A DNA stretch of 64,000 nucleotides from Xanthomonas massiliensis (GTDB taxonomy: Bacteria > Pseudomonadota > Gammaproteobacteria > Xanthomonadales > Xanthomonadaceae): assembly GCF_900018785.1 (NCBI RefSeq), contig NZ_FCOY01000006.1, forward strand, positions 1,240,001 through 1,304,000, read 5' to 3'. Every line of letters begins with the position of its first letter. The first letter of the stretch is position 1. The position numbers and the translations under genes were made by a program. The notes below the pieces were generated by a model. That model made no database searches, was not told the DNA's origin, and was given only the letters and a program-made list of their open reading frames with translations. This document shows positions 27,790 to 38,171 of the stretch, in pieces.

Positions 27790-28605
27790 ATGAGCGACCC
27801 CTGGCTGTCCCACGCCGTCCTGGTCGCGCTGGCCGCCACCACCGCCGCCGGCCTGGCCACCGTGCTCGGCAGCCTGCCGGTGGTGTTCTCGCGCCGGCCG
27901 GACCCGCGCCTGCTCGCCTTCGGCCTGGCCTTCGCCGGCGGCGCGATGGTCTACGTCTCGCTGACCGAGCTGCTGGGCGAGTCGATCGCCGCCTTCTCGC
28001 GCAGCGCGGGCCCGAGGCTCGGCTTCACCTGGGGCACCCTGTCGTTCATGGCCGGCATGCTGGCCATGCTGCTGATCGACCGGCTGATCCCGCATCCGCA
28101 CGACACCCTCGACGCCGGCGCGGCGCGGCACCGCGACGGCGACGACCGCCATGCCCTGCGCCGGATCGGCATGCTCACCCTGGTCGCGGTCACCGCGCAC
28201 AACTTCCCCGAGGGCCTGGCCACCTTCTTCGCCACGATGGAAAGCCCCGCGGTGGGCCTGCCGCTGGCCTTCGCCATCGCCATCCACAACATTCCCGAAG
28301 GCATCGCCATCGCCGTGCCGGTGTATTTCGCCACCGGCAGCCGCGTGCGCGCCGTCGGCGCCAGCCTGCTCTCCGGCCTGGCCGAACCGGCCGGCGCCGT
28401 GCTCGGCTACGCGCTGCTGGCGCGCCGCCTGTCCGACTCGGTGATGGGCGGCGTGTTCGGCCTGGTCGCCGGGGTGATGGTGTTCCTGGCGCTGGACGAG
28501 CTGCTGCCGGCCGCCAAGCGCCACGCGCGCGGCCACGAGACCGTCTACGGCCTGGTCAGCGGCATGGCCGTGCTCGGCGCCAGCCTGGTCCTGTTCAAGT
28601 GGTAG
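27790..28605 (+). CDS. ZIP family divalent metal transporter (ZupT-like)
   Basis: A 271-residue inner-membrane importer with about eight hydrophobic helices. The metal path motifs HNFPEGLATFF (helix IV) and HNIPEGIAIAVPVYFATG (helix V) match the ZupT/ZIP family. A histidine- and aspartate-rich cytoplasmic loop (HPHDTLDAGAARHRDGDDRH) lies between helices III and IV. The metal is probably zinc, possibly also iron or manganese as in E. coli ZupT. It is convergent with rluC. No Zur-like palindrome was recognised upstream. Confidence 0.92.
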   Translation: MSDPWLSHAVLVALAATTAAGLATVLGSLPVVFSRRPDPRLLAFGLAFAGGAMVYVSLTELLGESIAAFSRSAGPRLGFTWGTLSFMAGMLAMLLIDRLIPHPHDTLDAGAARHRDGDDRHALRRIGMLTLVAVTAHNFPEGLATFFATMESPAVGLPLAFAIAIHNIPEGIAIAVPVYFATGSRVRAVGASLLSGLAEPAGAVLGYALLARRLSDSVMGGVFGLVAGVMVFLALDELLPAAKRHARGHETVYGLVSGMAVLGASLVLFKW

Positions 28606-28678
28606 GAATGCCGGCGGCGGGCGCGGCCGCAGGCGGCAAGGCGACGGGATCGCAGGCCCGCCGCAGGACCTCCCGGCA

Positions 28679-29653
28679 TCACCCCAGCCGGTCCAGCGCC
28701 TCGGCCAGCTCCGGCGCCAGCGGCGCGTTCAGCAGGTAGGGCGTGCGCCCGCCATCGAGCGCGAACTCGAGCGAGGCCGCGTGCAGGAACAGCCGCTTCA
28801 GGCCGGTCTGCTCGCGCAGGCGCTTGTTGACCGCGGCATCGCCGTACTTGTCGTCGCCAGCCACGGGATGGCCGATGTGCTGGGCGTGCACGCGGATCTG
28901 GTGGGTGCGCCCGGTCTCGATGCGCACTTCGCAATAGGAATGCCCGCCGCGCCGTTCCAGCACCTTGAAGTGGCTGATCGAGCGCTTGCCGCCGGCGTTG
29001 ACCTGGACGTGGCGCTCGCCGCCCTGGCGCAGGCCGACCAGCAGGGGCGCGTCCACCGTCATCGTGCCGTCCGGCATGCGCCCGACCAGCAGGGTCAGGT
29101 AGCGCTTGGTCAGCCCGGCGCCGTGGTCCTCGCGCAGCAGGGCCTGCAGCTCGGTCAGCGCCGAGCGCTTCTTGGCCACCACCAGCAGGCCCGAGGTATC
29201 CCGGTCCAGGCGGTGCACCAGCTCCAGGGTCTGGCCCGGGCGCAGCGCGCGCAGCGTCTCGATGGCGCCGTGGCTGATGCCGCTGCCGCCATGGCTGGCC
29301 ACGCCGGAGGGCTTGTTGATCGCCAGCAACCGTTCATCCTCATAAACGATGGCCGCACGCAGGCGTTCCATGAAGGCCGGCGGTGGCCCGGCCTTCTCGC
29401 CCGCCTCCTCCAGTCTCACCGGCGGCACCCGCACCTCGTCGCCGGCCTCGAGCTTGCGCTCGGCCTTGGCGCGGCCCCCGTTCACCCGTACCTGGCCGCT
29501 GCGCACCAGCTTGTAGACCAGGCTGCGCGGTGCTCCCTTGAGCTGGCCCAGCAGGAAGTTGTCCAGGCGCTGGCCGGCGCGGTCCTCGGAAACCCTGACC
29601 AGGCGCACACCGCCCCCGGGACCGGTGGAACGGGGGGATTCTGGGGCGGACAT
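28679..29653 (-). CDS. rluC: 23S rRNA pseudouridine synthase RluC-like
   Basis: A 324-residue RluA-family enzyme. It has an N-terminal S4 RNA-binding domain (about 19-85, AGQRLDNFLLGQLKGAPRSL) and the catalytic domain with VHRLDRDTSGLLVVAKKRSA holding the nucleophilic aspartate, then GRTHQIRVHAQHIGHPVAGD. RluC makes pseudouridine at 955, 2504 and 2580 of 23S rRNA. Assignment to RluC rather than RluD rests on the divergent rne neighbour, which is the same arrangement as in E. coli. The ATG at 29653 follows GAGGAG. Confidence 0.92.
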   Translation of the reverse strand: MSAPESPRSTGPGGGVRLVRVSEDRAGQRLDNFLLGQLKGAPRSLVYKLVRSGQVRVNGGRAKAERKLEAGDEVRVPPVRLEEAGEKAGPPPAFMERLRAAIVYEDERLLAINKPSGVASHGGSGISHGAIETLRALRPGQTLELVHRLDRDTSGLLVVAKKRSALTELQALLREDHGAGLTKRYLTLLVGRMPDGTMTVDAPLLVGLRQGGERHVQVNAGGKRSISHFKVLERRGGHSYCEVRIETGRTHQIRVHAQHIGHPVAGDDKYGDAAVNKRLREQTGLKRLFLHAASLEFALDGGRTPYLLNAPLAPELAEALDRLG

Positions 29654-30055
29654 CGGACTCCTCAATTCTGGTACACTCGGATGGCGAGATAAGGGTTTGA
29701 TTTCGTTGGAGGTTGCCCAGGGCCAGAAGCCCCGCCCTCCTGCGGTTCCGGCACAGCACGCGACCACCGCCCCCGGGGCGGCCATGTTAGCGGCTGACCG
29801 GCTTGCCCGGCCATCGCCGGCTGTCCTGGGGGCAGTCGCGCTGAACACGTCCCGTGCGGCGCAGCCAGAGGGCTGGCGCGCCGGCGGCCCGCAGTACCGA
29901 CAAAACTGAATAGCGCTCCCGCGGCCTGCCGTGGTGTTGCAGCGCTGGAAACCGGCCCGGTCGTACGCGCCATGCGCGGAAGACCGGGCGCATGTGACCA
30001 GAGGCGATACGCCAAGGCGTTCCGCGCGGTAGCAGCGCAAGGAAACGCACTGACA
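29654..30055. promoter_or_regulatory. rluC-rne divergent region and long rne leader
   Basis: This 402-bp gap must hold both promoters. I did not find high-scoring -35/-10 pairs. On the plus strand, 67 bp before the rne start, an 8-bp stem (GCCCGGTC / GACCGGGC, 29955-29989) encloses a second GCGC-CAT-GCGC hairpin. RNase E controls its own mRNA through leader hairpins in E. coli, so this is a candidate for the same role. Confidence 0.45.
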
Positions 30056-33000
30056 ATGAAGCGAATGCTGATCAACGCCACGCAGGCAGAAGAACTGCGC
30101 GTGGCGATCGTGGACGGCCAGAACCTGTACGACATCGACATCGAACAGCCGTCCAAGGAACAGAAGAAGTCCAACATCTACAAGGGCCGGATCACCCGCC
30201 TCGAACCCTCGCTCGAAGCCGCCTTCGTCGACTACGGCGCCGACCGCCACGGCTTCCTGCCGCTCAAGGAAATTTCCCGCGACTACTTCCAGGCCGGCGT
30301 CGACCCGCACAAGGCCGGCATCCGCGAGCTGCTGCGCGAGGGCCAGGAGGTCGTCGTCCAGGTCGACAAGGACGAGCGCGGCAACAAGGGCGCGGCGCTG
30401 ACCACGTTCATCTCGCTGGCCGGGCGCTACATGGTGCTGATGCCCAACTCGCCCACCGCCGGCGGCGTCTCGCGCCGGATCGAGGGCGACGACCGCGCCG
30501 CGCTCAAGGAGGCGATGGACAAGCTCGACATCCCCGACGACATGGGGGTGATCATCCGCACCGCCGGCGTCGGCCGCGACGCCGAGGAGCTGCAGTGGGA
30601 CTTGGACTACCTGCTCCAGGTCTGGCGTGCCATCGCCGAGGCGGCGCTGAGCAAGCCGGCCCCGTTCCTGATCTACCAGGAGTCGCGGCTGATCGTGCGC
30701 GCCCTGCGCGACTACCTGCGCGCCGACGTGGGCGAGATCCTCGTGGACACCGAGGAGCTGTACGCCACCGCGAAGGAGTTCATGCAGCAGGTGATGCCGC
30801 AGAACCTGCGCAAGCTGAAGTTCTACAAGGACGACATCCCGCTGTTCAACCGCTTCCAGATCGAATCGCAGATCGAGGCGGCCTACGAGCGCGAGGTGCG
30901 CCTGCCCTCCGGCGGCGCCATCGTCGTCGACCAGACCGAGGCGCTGACCGCGGTGGACGTCAACTCGGCGCGCGCCACCAAGGGCGGCGACATCGAGGAG
31001 ACCGCGTTCCAGACCAACCTGGAGGCCGCCGAGGAAGTGGCCCGCCAGCTGCGCCTGCGCGACCTGGGCGGACTGGTGGTCATCGACTTCATCGACATGG
31101 CCTCCTCCAAGCACCAGCGCGAGGTCGAGAACCGCCTGCAGTCCGCGCTCAAGCACGACCGGGCGCGCGTGCAGATCGGCAAGATCTCGCGCTTCGGCCT
31201 GCTGGAGATGAGCCGCCAGCGCCTGCGCAACAGCCTGGGCGAATCCAGCCAGATCGTGTGCCCGCGCTGCGAGGGCCAGGGCCGCATGCGCAGCGTGGAA
31301 TCGCTGTCGCTGTCGATCATCCGCGTCGCCGAGGAGCACGCGATGAAGGAGAACACCGGGCAGGTGCTTGTCCAGGCGCCGGTGGAGATCGCCAACTACC
31401 TGCTCAACGAGAAGCGCCGCGCGCTCAGCGAGATCGAGAAGCGCCACGACGCGCCGATCGTCATCGTCGCCGACGAGCAGCTGCAGAGCCCGCACTACAC
31501 CGTCACCCGCCTGCGCGAGAACGAGCTGGGCGAGGAAAGCGGCAAGCCCAGCTACCAGCGCGGCACGCCGCGCAAGCTGCCGGTCCATGCCCTGACCAAG
31601 GCCCAGCTCAACATCCCGCCGGCACCGGCGGTGACCCAGGTCAAGCATGCCCAGCCCGCTCCCATCCGCGAACCGGAGCCGGAGCCGGCTCCCGCGCCGG
31701 TAGTGCCGGCGGCACCCGTCGCGGTGCCGGCGGCAGCACCGGTGGGCGTGGTCGGCTGGCTCAAGCGGATCTTCGGTGCGGCCGAGTCCGCGCCGGCACC
31801 GGCCGCTGCCGCCAAGCCCGTCCAGCCGCAGGCGCGTACCCAGGACGGCCATGATGGCCGGCGCCGGGATCGTCGCGACCGCGACGAGCGGCGCCCCGGC
31901 AATGGCAATGGCAATGGCGGCCGCAAGGAGCGGCGCGGCGAGCCGCGCAACGAGCGCAATGGCAACAACGGCGGCCCCTCCCAGGCCACGCCGGCCCAGG
32001 CGCCCAAGGCGCCGCGCCAGGAGCCGCGGGACAACCGGGACAAGGAGCCGCAGGAGAACCGCGACGCCGCCGCCGCCGGCAACCAGGGCGGCAGCGGCCT
32101 GAACCGCTCGCGCCGTCGCCAGCGGGGCGCGCAGGCGCAGCCGGCCGAGCCCAATGCCGTGCCGCGCACGCGCCAGGCCGAGCCGGCGAACGAGCATGCC
32201 GCTCATGCCGCCGCGCCGGAGAAGGCGGCACCGGCACCCGCCGGCGAGGTTGCGGCCAAGGCGCCGGCCACGGCGATGGTCGTCGTTCCTGCCGCGGCCG
32301 CGGTGGTCGAGAACCTGATCGAGGCCCAGGAAGAAGCGGCCTCGGTCGAGGCGGTGACCCAGGTCGAGCAAGGCGAGCACGAGGAAGCCGGCGCAGGCGA
32401 GTCTGCCGGCGAGAACGGCAGCCGCCGCCGCCGCGGCCGCCGCGGTGGCCGTCGTCGCCGTCGCGGCAATGGCGACAACGTCCAGGCCGGCGCCGAGAAT
32501 GCCGGCGAGGAGCTGGACAACGACGCCGACGAGGGCAACGACGAGGGCGCGCCTGGCACCGACACCGCGTCCCCGGCCGAGGCCGCCGGCGCGCCGCACC
32601 GCAGCCAGCCGGAGTTCGAGTTCGACGAGGAACCGGCCGATACCGATGCGGCCCCGGCCCCGTCGCGCCGCAACCCGGTGCAGCAGTCGCCAGCTACGGG
32701 CAGCAGCGAGGCCGCGCCACCGCCCGCAGCCCCCTCGCCGGCGCCTGCGGAGCAAGCCCCTGCGGCGCCGGCCGAGCCCTCGGCGGAAGCACAGGGTGCC
32801 GTCACGCCGGAACAGACGGTCACGCCTTCCATCGGCGAAGCGGCGCCGGCGAGCGCTGCCGCGGCTCCCATCGCCGCCACAGAACCGGAGGAGATCGCTC
32901 CGGCCGCGACCGAAGAAGCCGCCCCGGCGACGCCGCAACCGGAAGCACCGCAGGCCGCTCCGGCCACGTCTGTCGAAGTCAGTGTCCCGGCGACGCCGGC

Positions 33001-33274
33001 CGCCGCCCCCGTGCAGCCCGGCCTGGAACTTCCGCCCGCGCAGGAACCGGTCCCGGCGCCCGCACCGGCGCCCGAGCCCCCGCAGGCCGCCGGACACGGC
33101 GAGGCCACGGAGCCGGCCGAGACTGCAGGGTCCGCCGAGGCGGCCGGGAATGCTCCCGCGCCGATCGAGGCCGGCCACGCGGCGCCGGCGGTTCCGGAGC
33201 CGGAGCCCGAAACCGCCTCCGAGCCCGAGCAGGAAGAGGCGCAGCCGGCCAAGCCGGAGAAGGCAGCCGACTGA
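30056..33274 (+). CDS. rne: Ribonuclease E
   Basis: A 1072-residue endonuclease for mRNA decay and rRNA/tRNA maturation. The catalytic half has [20 protein letters not shown], an S1 domain (about 35-125), the DNase-like domain with Asp301 and Asp344 (equivalent to E. coli 303 and 346), and the zinc-link CPRC at 402-405. The C-terminal half (from about 520) is low-complexity: arginine-rich RNA-binding patches ([24 protein letters not shown]) and a very long Pro/Ala/Glu tail where the degradosome scaffold would be. Homologues match only the first half well. Confidence 0.96.
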   Translation: MKRMLINATQAEELRVAIVDGQNLYDIDIEQPSKEQKKSNIYKGRITRLEPSLEAAFVDYGADRHGFLPLKEISRDYFQAGVDPHKAGIRELLREGQEVVVQVDKDERGNKGAALTTFISLAGRYMVLMPNSPTAGGVSRRIEGDDRAALKEAMDKLDIPDDMGVIIRTAGVGRDAEELQWDLDYLLQVWRAIAEAALSKPAPFLIYQESRLIVRALRDYLRADVGEILVDTEELYATAKEFMQQVMPQNLRKLKFYKDDIPLFNRFQIESQIEAAYEREVRLPSGGAIVVDQTEALTAVDVNSARATKGGDIEETAFQTNLEAAEEVARQLRLRDLGGLVVIDFIDMASSKHQREVENRLQSALKHDRARVQIGKISRFGLLEMSRQRLRNSLGESSQIVCPRCEGQGRMRSVESLSLSIIRVAEEHAMKENTGQVLVQAPVEIANYLLNEKRRALSEIEKRHDAPIVIVADEQLQSPHYTVTRLRENELGEESGKPSYQRGTPRKLPVHALTKAQLNIPPAPAVTQVKHAQPAPIREPEPEPAPAPVVPAAPVAVPAAAPVGVVGWLKRIFGAAESAPAPAAAAKPVQPQARTQDGHDGRRRDRRDRDERRPGNGNGNGGRKERRGEPRNERNGNNGGPSQATPAQAPKAPRQEPRDNRDKEPQENRDAAAAGNQGGSGLNRSRRRQRGAQAQPAEPNAVPRTRQAEPANEHAAHAAAPEKAAPAPAGEVAAKAPATAMVVVPAAAAVVENLIEAQEEAASVEAVTQVEQGEHEEAGAGESAGENGSRRRRGRRGGRRRRRGNGDNVQAGAENAGEELDNDADEGNDEGAPGTDTASPAEAAGAPHRSQPEFEFDEEPADTDAAPAPSRRNPVQQSPATGSSEAAPPPAAPSPAPAEQAPAAPAEPSAEAQGAVTPEQTVTPSIGEAAPASAAAAPIAATEPEEIAPAATEEAAPATPQPEAPQAAPATSVEVSVPATPAAAPVQPGLELPPAQEPVPAPAPAPEPPQAAGHGEATEPAETAGSAEAAGNAPAPIEAGHAAPAVPEPEPETASEPEQEEAQPAKPEKAAD

Positions 33275-33318
33275 GGCTGGCCGGCCCGGAGCCCGACACG
33301 ATCGGGCACCGGCGGATG

Positions 33319-33350
33319 AACGAAAGGCGGCCTTGCGGCCGCCTTTCGTT
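33319..33350. terminator. Bidirectional terminator between rne and the response regulator
   Basis: A perfect 14-bp stem (AACGAAAGGCGGCC / GGCCGCCTTTCGTT) with a TTGC loop between the convergent rne and response-regulator genes. T-rich sequence follows on the plus strand (CGTTTG), and the A-rich arm supplies Ts on the minus strand. Confidence 0.8.
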
Positions 33351-33409
33351 TGTCTGCGCCGCGGGTCGCGGCCGAACTTGCGGAGGAGCAATACCGCTGC
33401 TCGCCTCCG

Positions 33410-34057
33410 TCAGACCGGCCGCGCCGGTTCCAGCAGGCCGTACTGGCTGGCCAGCCGCGCCAGGCTGATGTTGTCGTGGATGCCCATCTTCTCGAACAGG
33501 CGCGCCTTGTGGGTATTCACCGTCTTCGGGCTCAGGCACAGGCGCCGGGCGATGTCTTCCTGGCGCAATCCCTGGGTGAGCAGCAACGCCACTTCCAGCT
33601 CGCGCGGGGACAGCCCGTCGAAGGGCGATTCGCTGCCCTTGATGTTCGACAGCGCCAGGTTCTGGGCGATGCTGCTGCCCAGGTAGCGCCGGCCCATCGC
33701 CACGTCGCGCACGGCGCGCAGCAGCTCCTGCGCGTCGCCGCCCTTGCCGACGTAGCCGGAGGCACCGGCCTCCAGCAGGCGCTTGGGCAATGGCCCGTCC
33801 TCCAGCACCGAGACGATCACCACGCGCGGGCCGCCGGTGCCGCGCGCGATGCGCTCGGTCACCTCCAGGCCGCTGACGCCGGGCAGGTGCAGGTCGCACA
33901 GCACGACGTCCGGCTTGAGCGTGCGGATCATCGGGATCGCGGCTTCGCCGCTCTCGGCTTCCCCGACCACCTCGATGTCGGTCTCGGCCCCGAGGATGAG
34001 CTTCATGCCGGTGCGCACCAGGGCATGGTCGTCTACAAGGAATACGCGAATGGTCAT
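33410..34057 (-). CDS. LuxR-family two-component response regulator (GacA/UvrY-like)
   Basis: A 215-residue NarL-type regulator. The receiver domain has the acidic pocket VDDH (8-11) and phospho-acceptor Asp55 in VVLCDLHLPGVSG. The C-terminal LuxR helix-turn-helix is LSPRELEVALLLTQGLRQED through LCLSPKTVNTHKARLFEKMG. Length and sequence resemble GacA/UvrY/LetA, which switch on small RNAs that sequester CsrA/RsmA, but a partner kinase is not in this window. The ATG at 34057 starts MTIRVFLVDDH. Confidence 0.88.
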   Translation of the reverse strand: MTIRVFLVDDHALVRTGMKLILGAETDIEVVGEAESGEAAIPMIRTLKPDVVLCDLHLPGVSGLEVTERIARGTGGPRVVIVSVLEDGPLPKRLLEAGASGYVGKGGDAQELLRAVRDVAMGRRYLGSSIAQNLALSNIKGSESPFDGLSPRELEVALLLTQGLRQEDIARRLCLSPKTVNTHKARLFEKMGIHDNISLARLASQYGLLEPARPV

Positions 34058-34257
34058 CTGTGCCTGCTCCCCGGCTGCGGTGCGTGACGCACGGTGATGG
34101 TCTGCAAACCCGATCGGCCCGGACCGGCACCCCGGCCTGTCCGCGCCCCGCGCCATCGCCTTTCCCCTGTGGCGCAATTGTGCACCCTAGGATCGCCGCC
34201 ATGGCGCCGGCATCGGAAAAGCGTGCTTGCCGGCTAGGAGAATATCCAACCGCCGCG

Positions 34258-35016
34258 TCAGGCTTCCATCGCCGCGGCCGGCACGCCGTCCACCCGCGGC
34301 CGCAGGTCCGGATCCAGGGCGAGGCGTCCGTCGAACACGAAACAGCTGCCGTCGTAGCCCTCGCCGCCGACCTGCTCGAAATAGCCGAGGATGCCGCCGT
34401 CGAGCTGCACGACGTTGTCCATGCCCTGCGCGCGCATCCACAGCGCGGCCTTCTCGCAGCGGATGCCGCCGGTGCAGAAGCTGACCACCGTGGCGCCGGC
34501 GAGCGCCTGCCGGTGCGGCGCCAGGGCCTGCGGCAACTGCGTGAAGCGGGTGATCGGCAGGGTCAACGCACCGGCGAAGGTGCCGTGTTCCACTTCCTGG
34601 CGGTTGCGCGTGTCCAGCATCACCACCGGGCGGCCGGTGTCGTCGTGGCCCTGGCGCAGCCAGCGCCGCAGGTCGTGCGCTGCCACCGCCGGCGCGCGCC
34701 CGGCCAAGGGATCGGCGTGCGCGCGGCGGAAGCTGATGATCTCCGGCTTGACCTTCACCTTGAGCCGGGCGAACGGCATCGACCGGCTTTCGCTGTACTT
34801 GATGCGCAGCCCGGCGAAGCGGTCATCGCGGCCGAGCCAGGCATAGAACGCATCGATCGCCTCGTGGGTGCCGGCCAGGAACAGGTTGATGCCCTCGCCC
34901 GCCACCAGCACCGTGCCGCGCAGGTCGTGGGCGGCGGCATGCGCGTGCACCTGCCCGGCCAGCGCCTGGGGTTCGGCGATGGAGACGAAATGGTAGGCGG
35001 CGGTATTGGTGATCAT
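34258..35016 (-). CDS. trhO: tRNA uridine(34) hydroxylase (rhodanese family)
   Basis: A 252-residue protein with an N-terminal acylphosphatase-like domain ([40 protein letters not shown]) and a rhodanese domain with the [14 protein letters not shown] active-site loop. The E. coli homologue TrhO (YceA) makes 5-hydroxyuridine at tRNA position 34 with oxygen. The ATG at 35016 has no clear Shine-Dalgarno. It is divergent from the FKBP gene across 89 bp. Confidence 0.92.
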   Translation of the reverse strand: MITNTAAYHFVSIAEPQALAGQVHAHAAAHDLRGTVLVAGEGINLFLAGTHEAIDAFYAWLGRDDRFAGLRIKYSESRSMPFARLKVKVKPEIISFRRAHADPLAGRAPAVAAHDLRRWLRQGHDDTGRPVVMLDTRNRQEVEHGTFAGALTLPITRFTQLPQALAPHRQALAGATVVSFCTGGIRCEKAALWMRAQGMDNVVQLDGGILGYFEQVGGEGYDGSCFVFDGRLALDPDLRPRVDGVPAAAMEA

Positions 35017-35105
35017 CGCGGCATTGTAAGGGGAGCCCACGCCGGGCCGGACAGGCGCGCCGGCCTGCGCTACCCTTTGCGCCCGTTTTTCACCCCCTTC
35101 CTCCC

Positions 35106-35546
35106 ATGCGCCGTTTCGCTGCCCCCGCCCTCCTCGCCTGCACGATCTTGCTCGGTGCCTGCCAGCCGCCGGGGCCGCCGCCGGGGGGCACCATCGCCCG
35201 GTTCGAGACCATCGACCACCAGGTCGGCGGCGGGACCGAGGCACGCAACGGCATGGACGTCACCGTGCACTACACCGGCTGGCTCTACGACGAGAAGGCG
35301 CCGGACAAGCACGGGCGCAAGTTCGACAGCTCGCTGGACAGGAACGAGCCGTTCACCTTCATCCTCGGCGGCGGCCAGGTCATCCGCGGCTGGGACCAGG
35401 GCGTGGCCGGCATGCGCGTGGGCGGCAAGCGCACGCTGATGCTGCCGCCGGAGTACGGCTACGGCGCGCGCGGGGCCGGCGGGGTGATCCCGCCCAACGC
35501 CTCGCTGGTGTTCGACGTCGAGCTGCTCGACGCCAAGGCACGTTGA
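35106..35546 (+). CDS. FKBP-type peptidyl-prolyl isomerase lipoprotein
   Basis: A 146-residue protein with a lipoprotein signal ([10 protein letters not shown], Cys19) and a proline-rich spacer. One FKBP domain follows: [53 protein letters not shown] and [20 protein letters not shown]. It probably speeds proline isomerisation of envelope proteins. Its stop lies 2 bp before the next ATG, so it is probably cotranscribed with the flavoprotein. Confidence 0.93.
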   Translation: MRRFAAPALLACTILLGACQPPGPPPGGTIARFETIDHQVGGGTEARNGMDVTVHYTGWLYDEKAPDKHGRKFDSSLDRNEPFTFILGGGQVIRGWDQGVAGMRVGGKRTLMLPPEYGYGARGAGGVIPPNASLVFDVELLDAKAR

Positions 35547-35548
35547 CC

Positions 35549-36784
35549 ATGGGCCTGGCCCGGGTCGCGGTGGTCGGCGGCGGCCCGGCCGGGCTGATGG
35601 CCGCCGAGACGCTGCGCGCCGGCGGTGCGGCGGTGGACCTGTACGAGGCCAAGGGATCGGTTGGGCGCAAGTTCCTGCTCGCCGGCAAGGGCGGCCTGAA
35701 CCTCACCCATTCCGACGCGCCGGAACGCTTCGCCGCGCGCTACCGCGAACGCGCCGGCGCCGTCGGCGACTGGCTGCGCGACTTCGGTGCCGGCGAGCTG
35801 CGCGACTGGGCGCGCGGCCTGGGCGTGGACACCTATGTCGGCACCTCCGGCCGCGTGTTCCCGCGCGACCGCAAGGCCGCGCCGCTGCTGCGCGGCTGGG
35901 TGCGGTGCCTGCGCGAGAGCGGCGTGGAGATCCATGTCCAGCACCGCTGGCTCGGCTGGGACGCGAGCGGTGCGTTGCGCCTGGCGACGCCAGGCGGCGA
36001 GATCCTGGCCCGGGCCGATGCCGTGGTGCTCGCCCTGGGCGGAGCCAGCTGGCCGCAGCTGGGTTCGGACGGCGGCTGGACCCCGGCGCTGGCCGCGGCC
36101 GGGGCCGACATCGCGCCGCTGCGGCCGGCCAACTGCGGTTTCGACATCGACTGGAGCGGGCATTTCGCCGATCGCTTCGCCGGCGCGCCGCTCAAGCCGG
36201 TGGTTGCGCGCTGGCGCGGCACCGACGGCGAAATGCACGAACGCCAGGGCGAATGCGTGGCCACCGCCACCGGGATCGAGGGCAGCCTGGTGTACGGCGC
36301 CGGTGCGGACCTGCGCGCCGCCATCGACCGCGACGGCCAGGCGCGGCTGGAACTCGACCTGGTCCCCGGCCGCGACCGCCAGCGCCTGCGCCGCGACCTG
36401 GCACGGCCGCGCGACGGGCGCAGCTTCGGCGAGCACCTGCGCCGCCACGCCGGGCTCTCGCCGGTCAAGGCGGCGCTGCTGTTCGAGGTGCTCGGTCGCC
36501 AGGCCGGTGGCGACCTCGATGCCGTGGCCGCCGCGCTCAAGGCCCTGCCCCTGTTGCTGCGCCGGCCGCGCCCGGTCGCCGAAGCGATCAGCACCGCCGG
36601 CGGCGTGCGCCTGGAATCGCTGGATGGCGCGCTGATGCTGCGCGCGCGTCCCGGGACGTTCTGCGCCGGGGAGATGCTGGACTGGGAGGCGCCGACCGGC
36701 GGCTACCTGCTCACCGCCTGCTTCGCCAGCGGCCGGCGTGCCGCGCATGGCGCGCTGGCCTGGCTCGCCACGCGGCCGGGCTGA
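35549..36784 (+). CDS. HI0933-like NAD(P)/FAD-dependent oxidoreductase
   Basis: A 411-residue flavoprotein of the BaiN/HI0933 family. It has the dinucleotide fold VAVVGGGPAGLMAAETLRAG at the N-terminus, GSVGRKFLLAGKGGLNLTHS just after, and the C-terminal GTFCAGEMLDWEAPTGGYLL FAD-contact block. The family's reaction is mostly unknown; BaiN reduces bile acids. The ATG at 35549 is preferred over the in-frame TTG at 35543. Confidence 0.88.
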   Translation: MGLARVAVVGGGPAGLMAAETLRAGGAAVDLYEAKGSVGRKFLLAGKGGLNLTHSDAPERFAARYRERAGAVGDWLRDFGAGELRDWARGLGVDTYVGTSGRVFPRDRKAAPLLRGWVRCLRESGVEIHVQHRWLGWDASGALRLATPGGEILARADAVVLALGGASWPQLGSDGGWTPALAAAGADIAPLRPANCGFDIDWSGHFADRFAGAPLKPVVARWRGTDGEMHERQGECVATATGIEGSLVYGAGADLRAAIDRDGQARLELDLVPGRDRQRLRRDLARPRDGRSFGEHLRRHAGLSPVKAALLFEVLGRQAGGDLDAVAAALKALPLLLRRPRPVAEAISTAGGVRLESLDGALMLRARPGTFCAGEMLDWEAPTGGYLLTACFASGRRAAHGALAWLATRPG

Positions 36785-36796
36785 GCCGCGGGCGGG

Positions 36797-38089
36797 TCAA
36801 AGACGGTCGTCGATCGCCTCGCGCGGCCAGATCGACTTGACGTCGTACACCGCCAGGCCCGGCACCCCCAGGGCGCGGATGCGCGCGGTATCCCAGCCGC
36901 GGAACTCGCGATGGGCCACGGCCAGCACCACGGCGTCGTAGGCGCCGCTGGCCGGTTCCGCGCGCAACCGCAGCCCGGTCTCGCGGTGCACCGTGTCCGC
37001 ATCGGCCCAGGGATCGCAGGCGTCCACGCGCGCACCGGCCGCGGATAACCCGCGCACCAGGTCCAGCGCACGGCTGTTGCGCAGGTCCGGGCAGTTCTCC
37101 TTGAAGGTCACGCCCAGCACCAGCACGCGCGCGCCATCCAGCGCCTTGCCGCGCTCGCCCAGCAACGCGCCGACGCGGTCCACGACATGATCGACCATGC
37201 GGTTGTTGACCTGGCGCGCGGTATGGATCAGGTCCGGGTGGTAACCCACGCTCTCGGACTTGTGCAGCAGGTAGTACGGATCCACGCCGATGCAGTGGCC
37301 GCCGACCAGGCCCGGCCGGAACGGCAGGAAGTTCCACTTGGTGCCGGCCGCCTCCAGCACGTCGGACGTATCGATGCCGAGGCGGTCGAAGATCATCGCC
37401 AGCTCGTTGACCAGCGCGATGTTGACGTCGCGCTGGATGTTCTCCACCACCTTGGCGGCCTCGGCCACGCGGATCGACGGCGCGCGCCAGGTGCCGGCAT
37501 GGATGATCCGCGCGTACAGGGCGTCCACCGCCGCGGCCACCGCGGCGGTGGAACCGGAAGTGATCTTGCGGATGTCGGCCAGGCGACGCTGCTGGTCGCC
37601 CGGGTTGATCCGCTCCGGGCTGTAGCCGCAGAAGAAGTCCTCGTTGAAGTGCAGGCCCGAGCCCTGCTCCAGCAGCGGCACGCACACTTCCTCGGTGGTG
37701 CCCGGGTACACGGTGGACTCGTAGACCACCACGTCGCCCGGCGCCAGCACCGCGGCCACCAGCGCCGAGGCGCTGCGCAGCGGCTCCAGGTCCGGTTGCT
37801 GGTGCGCGTCGATCGGCGTGGGCACGGTGACGATGTAGACGTTGCGATCGCGCAGGTCCGCGGCTTCGGCACTGAAACGCAAGCGCGCGGCGGCGGCGAG
37901 CTCGTCGTCGCGCGTTTCCAGGGTGTGGTCGTGGCCGTCCCGCAGCGCGGCGATGCGCGCCGCGTCGATGTCGAAGCCGAGCGTGTCCAGGCTGCGCCCG
38001 AACGCCACCGCCAGCGGCAAGCCCACGTAGCCCTGCCCGACCACCGCGATGCGCGGCGCGTCGGTCTCCATGCCCAGCGGTGCGGTCAT
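36797..38089 (-). CDS. UDP-sugar 6-dehydrogenase (WbpA/TviB type)
   Basis: A 430-residue NAD-dependent dehydrogenase that oxidises a UDP-hexose or UDP-N-acetylhexosamine at C6 in two steps. It has the Rossmann motif GQGYVGLP (18-25), the middle domain (ESTVYPGTTEEVCVPLL, ADIRKITSGS), the catalytic Cys266 in GGHCIGVDPYYL, and C-terminal TFKENCPDLRNSRALDLV. The sequence is closer to the UDP-GlcNAc/GalNAc dehydrogenases WbpA and TviB than to UDP-glucose dehydrogenase. The substrate is inferred. No other glycan gene is adjacent. tRNA-Leu lies just upstream. Confidence 0.9.
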   Translation of the reverse strand: MTAPLGMETDAPRIAVVGQGYVGLPLAVAFGRSLDTLGFDIDAARIAALRDGHDHTLETRDDELAAAARLRFSAEAADLRDRNVYIVTVPTPIDAHQQPDLEPLRSASALVAAVLAPGDVVVYESTVYPGTTEEVCVPLLEQGSGLHFNEDFFCGYSPERINPGDQQRRLADIRKITSGSTAAVAAAVDALYARIIHAGTWRAPSIRVAEAAKVVENIQRDVNIALVNELAMIFDRLGIDTSDVLEAAGTKWNFLPFRPGLVGGHCIGVDPYYLLHKSESVGYHPDLIHTARQVNNRMVDHVVDRVGALLGERGKALDGARVLVLGVTFKENCPDLRNSRALDLVRGLSAAGARVDACDPWADADTVHRETGLRLRAEPASGAYDAVVLAVAHREFRGWDTARIRALGVPGLAVYDVKSIWPREAIDDRL

Positions 38090-38133
38090 GCCCTGTCCTG
38101 CGGTTGCGGCGCCATCTGCGTCACCGGTTGTCG

Positions 38134-38164
38134 AAAAAGCGAGCGGCGGCCCGGAAAGCCGCCG
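38134..38164 (-). terminator. Intrinsic terminator after tRNA-Leu
   Basis: A CGGCGGC / GCCGCCG stem (38144-38164) with a 7-nt loop followed on the minus strand by GCTCGC and UUUUU (38134-38138). It lies 7 bases past the tRNA 3' end. Confidence 0.65.
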
Positions 38165-38171
38165 ACGGTAT

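Noticed and set aside
28679-33391. A 1570-codon open frame on the minus strand across rne
   Set aside because: Only its first part in genome order (the rluC gene, 28679-29653) is real. The rest is antisense to rne, made of Arg/Gly/Leu runs, and arises because stop codons are rare opposite high-GC coding DNA.
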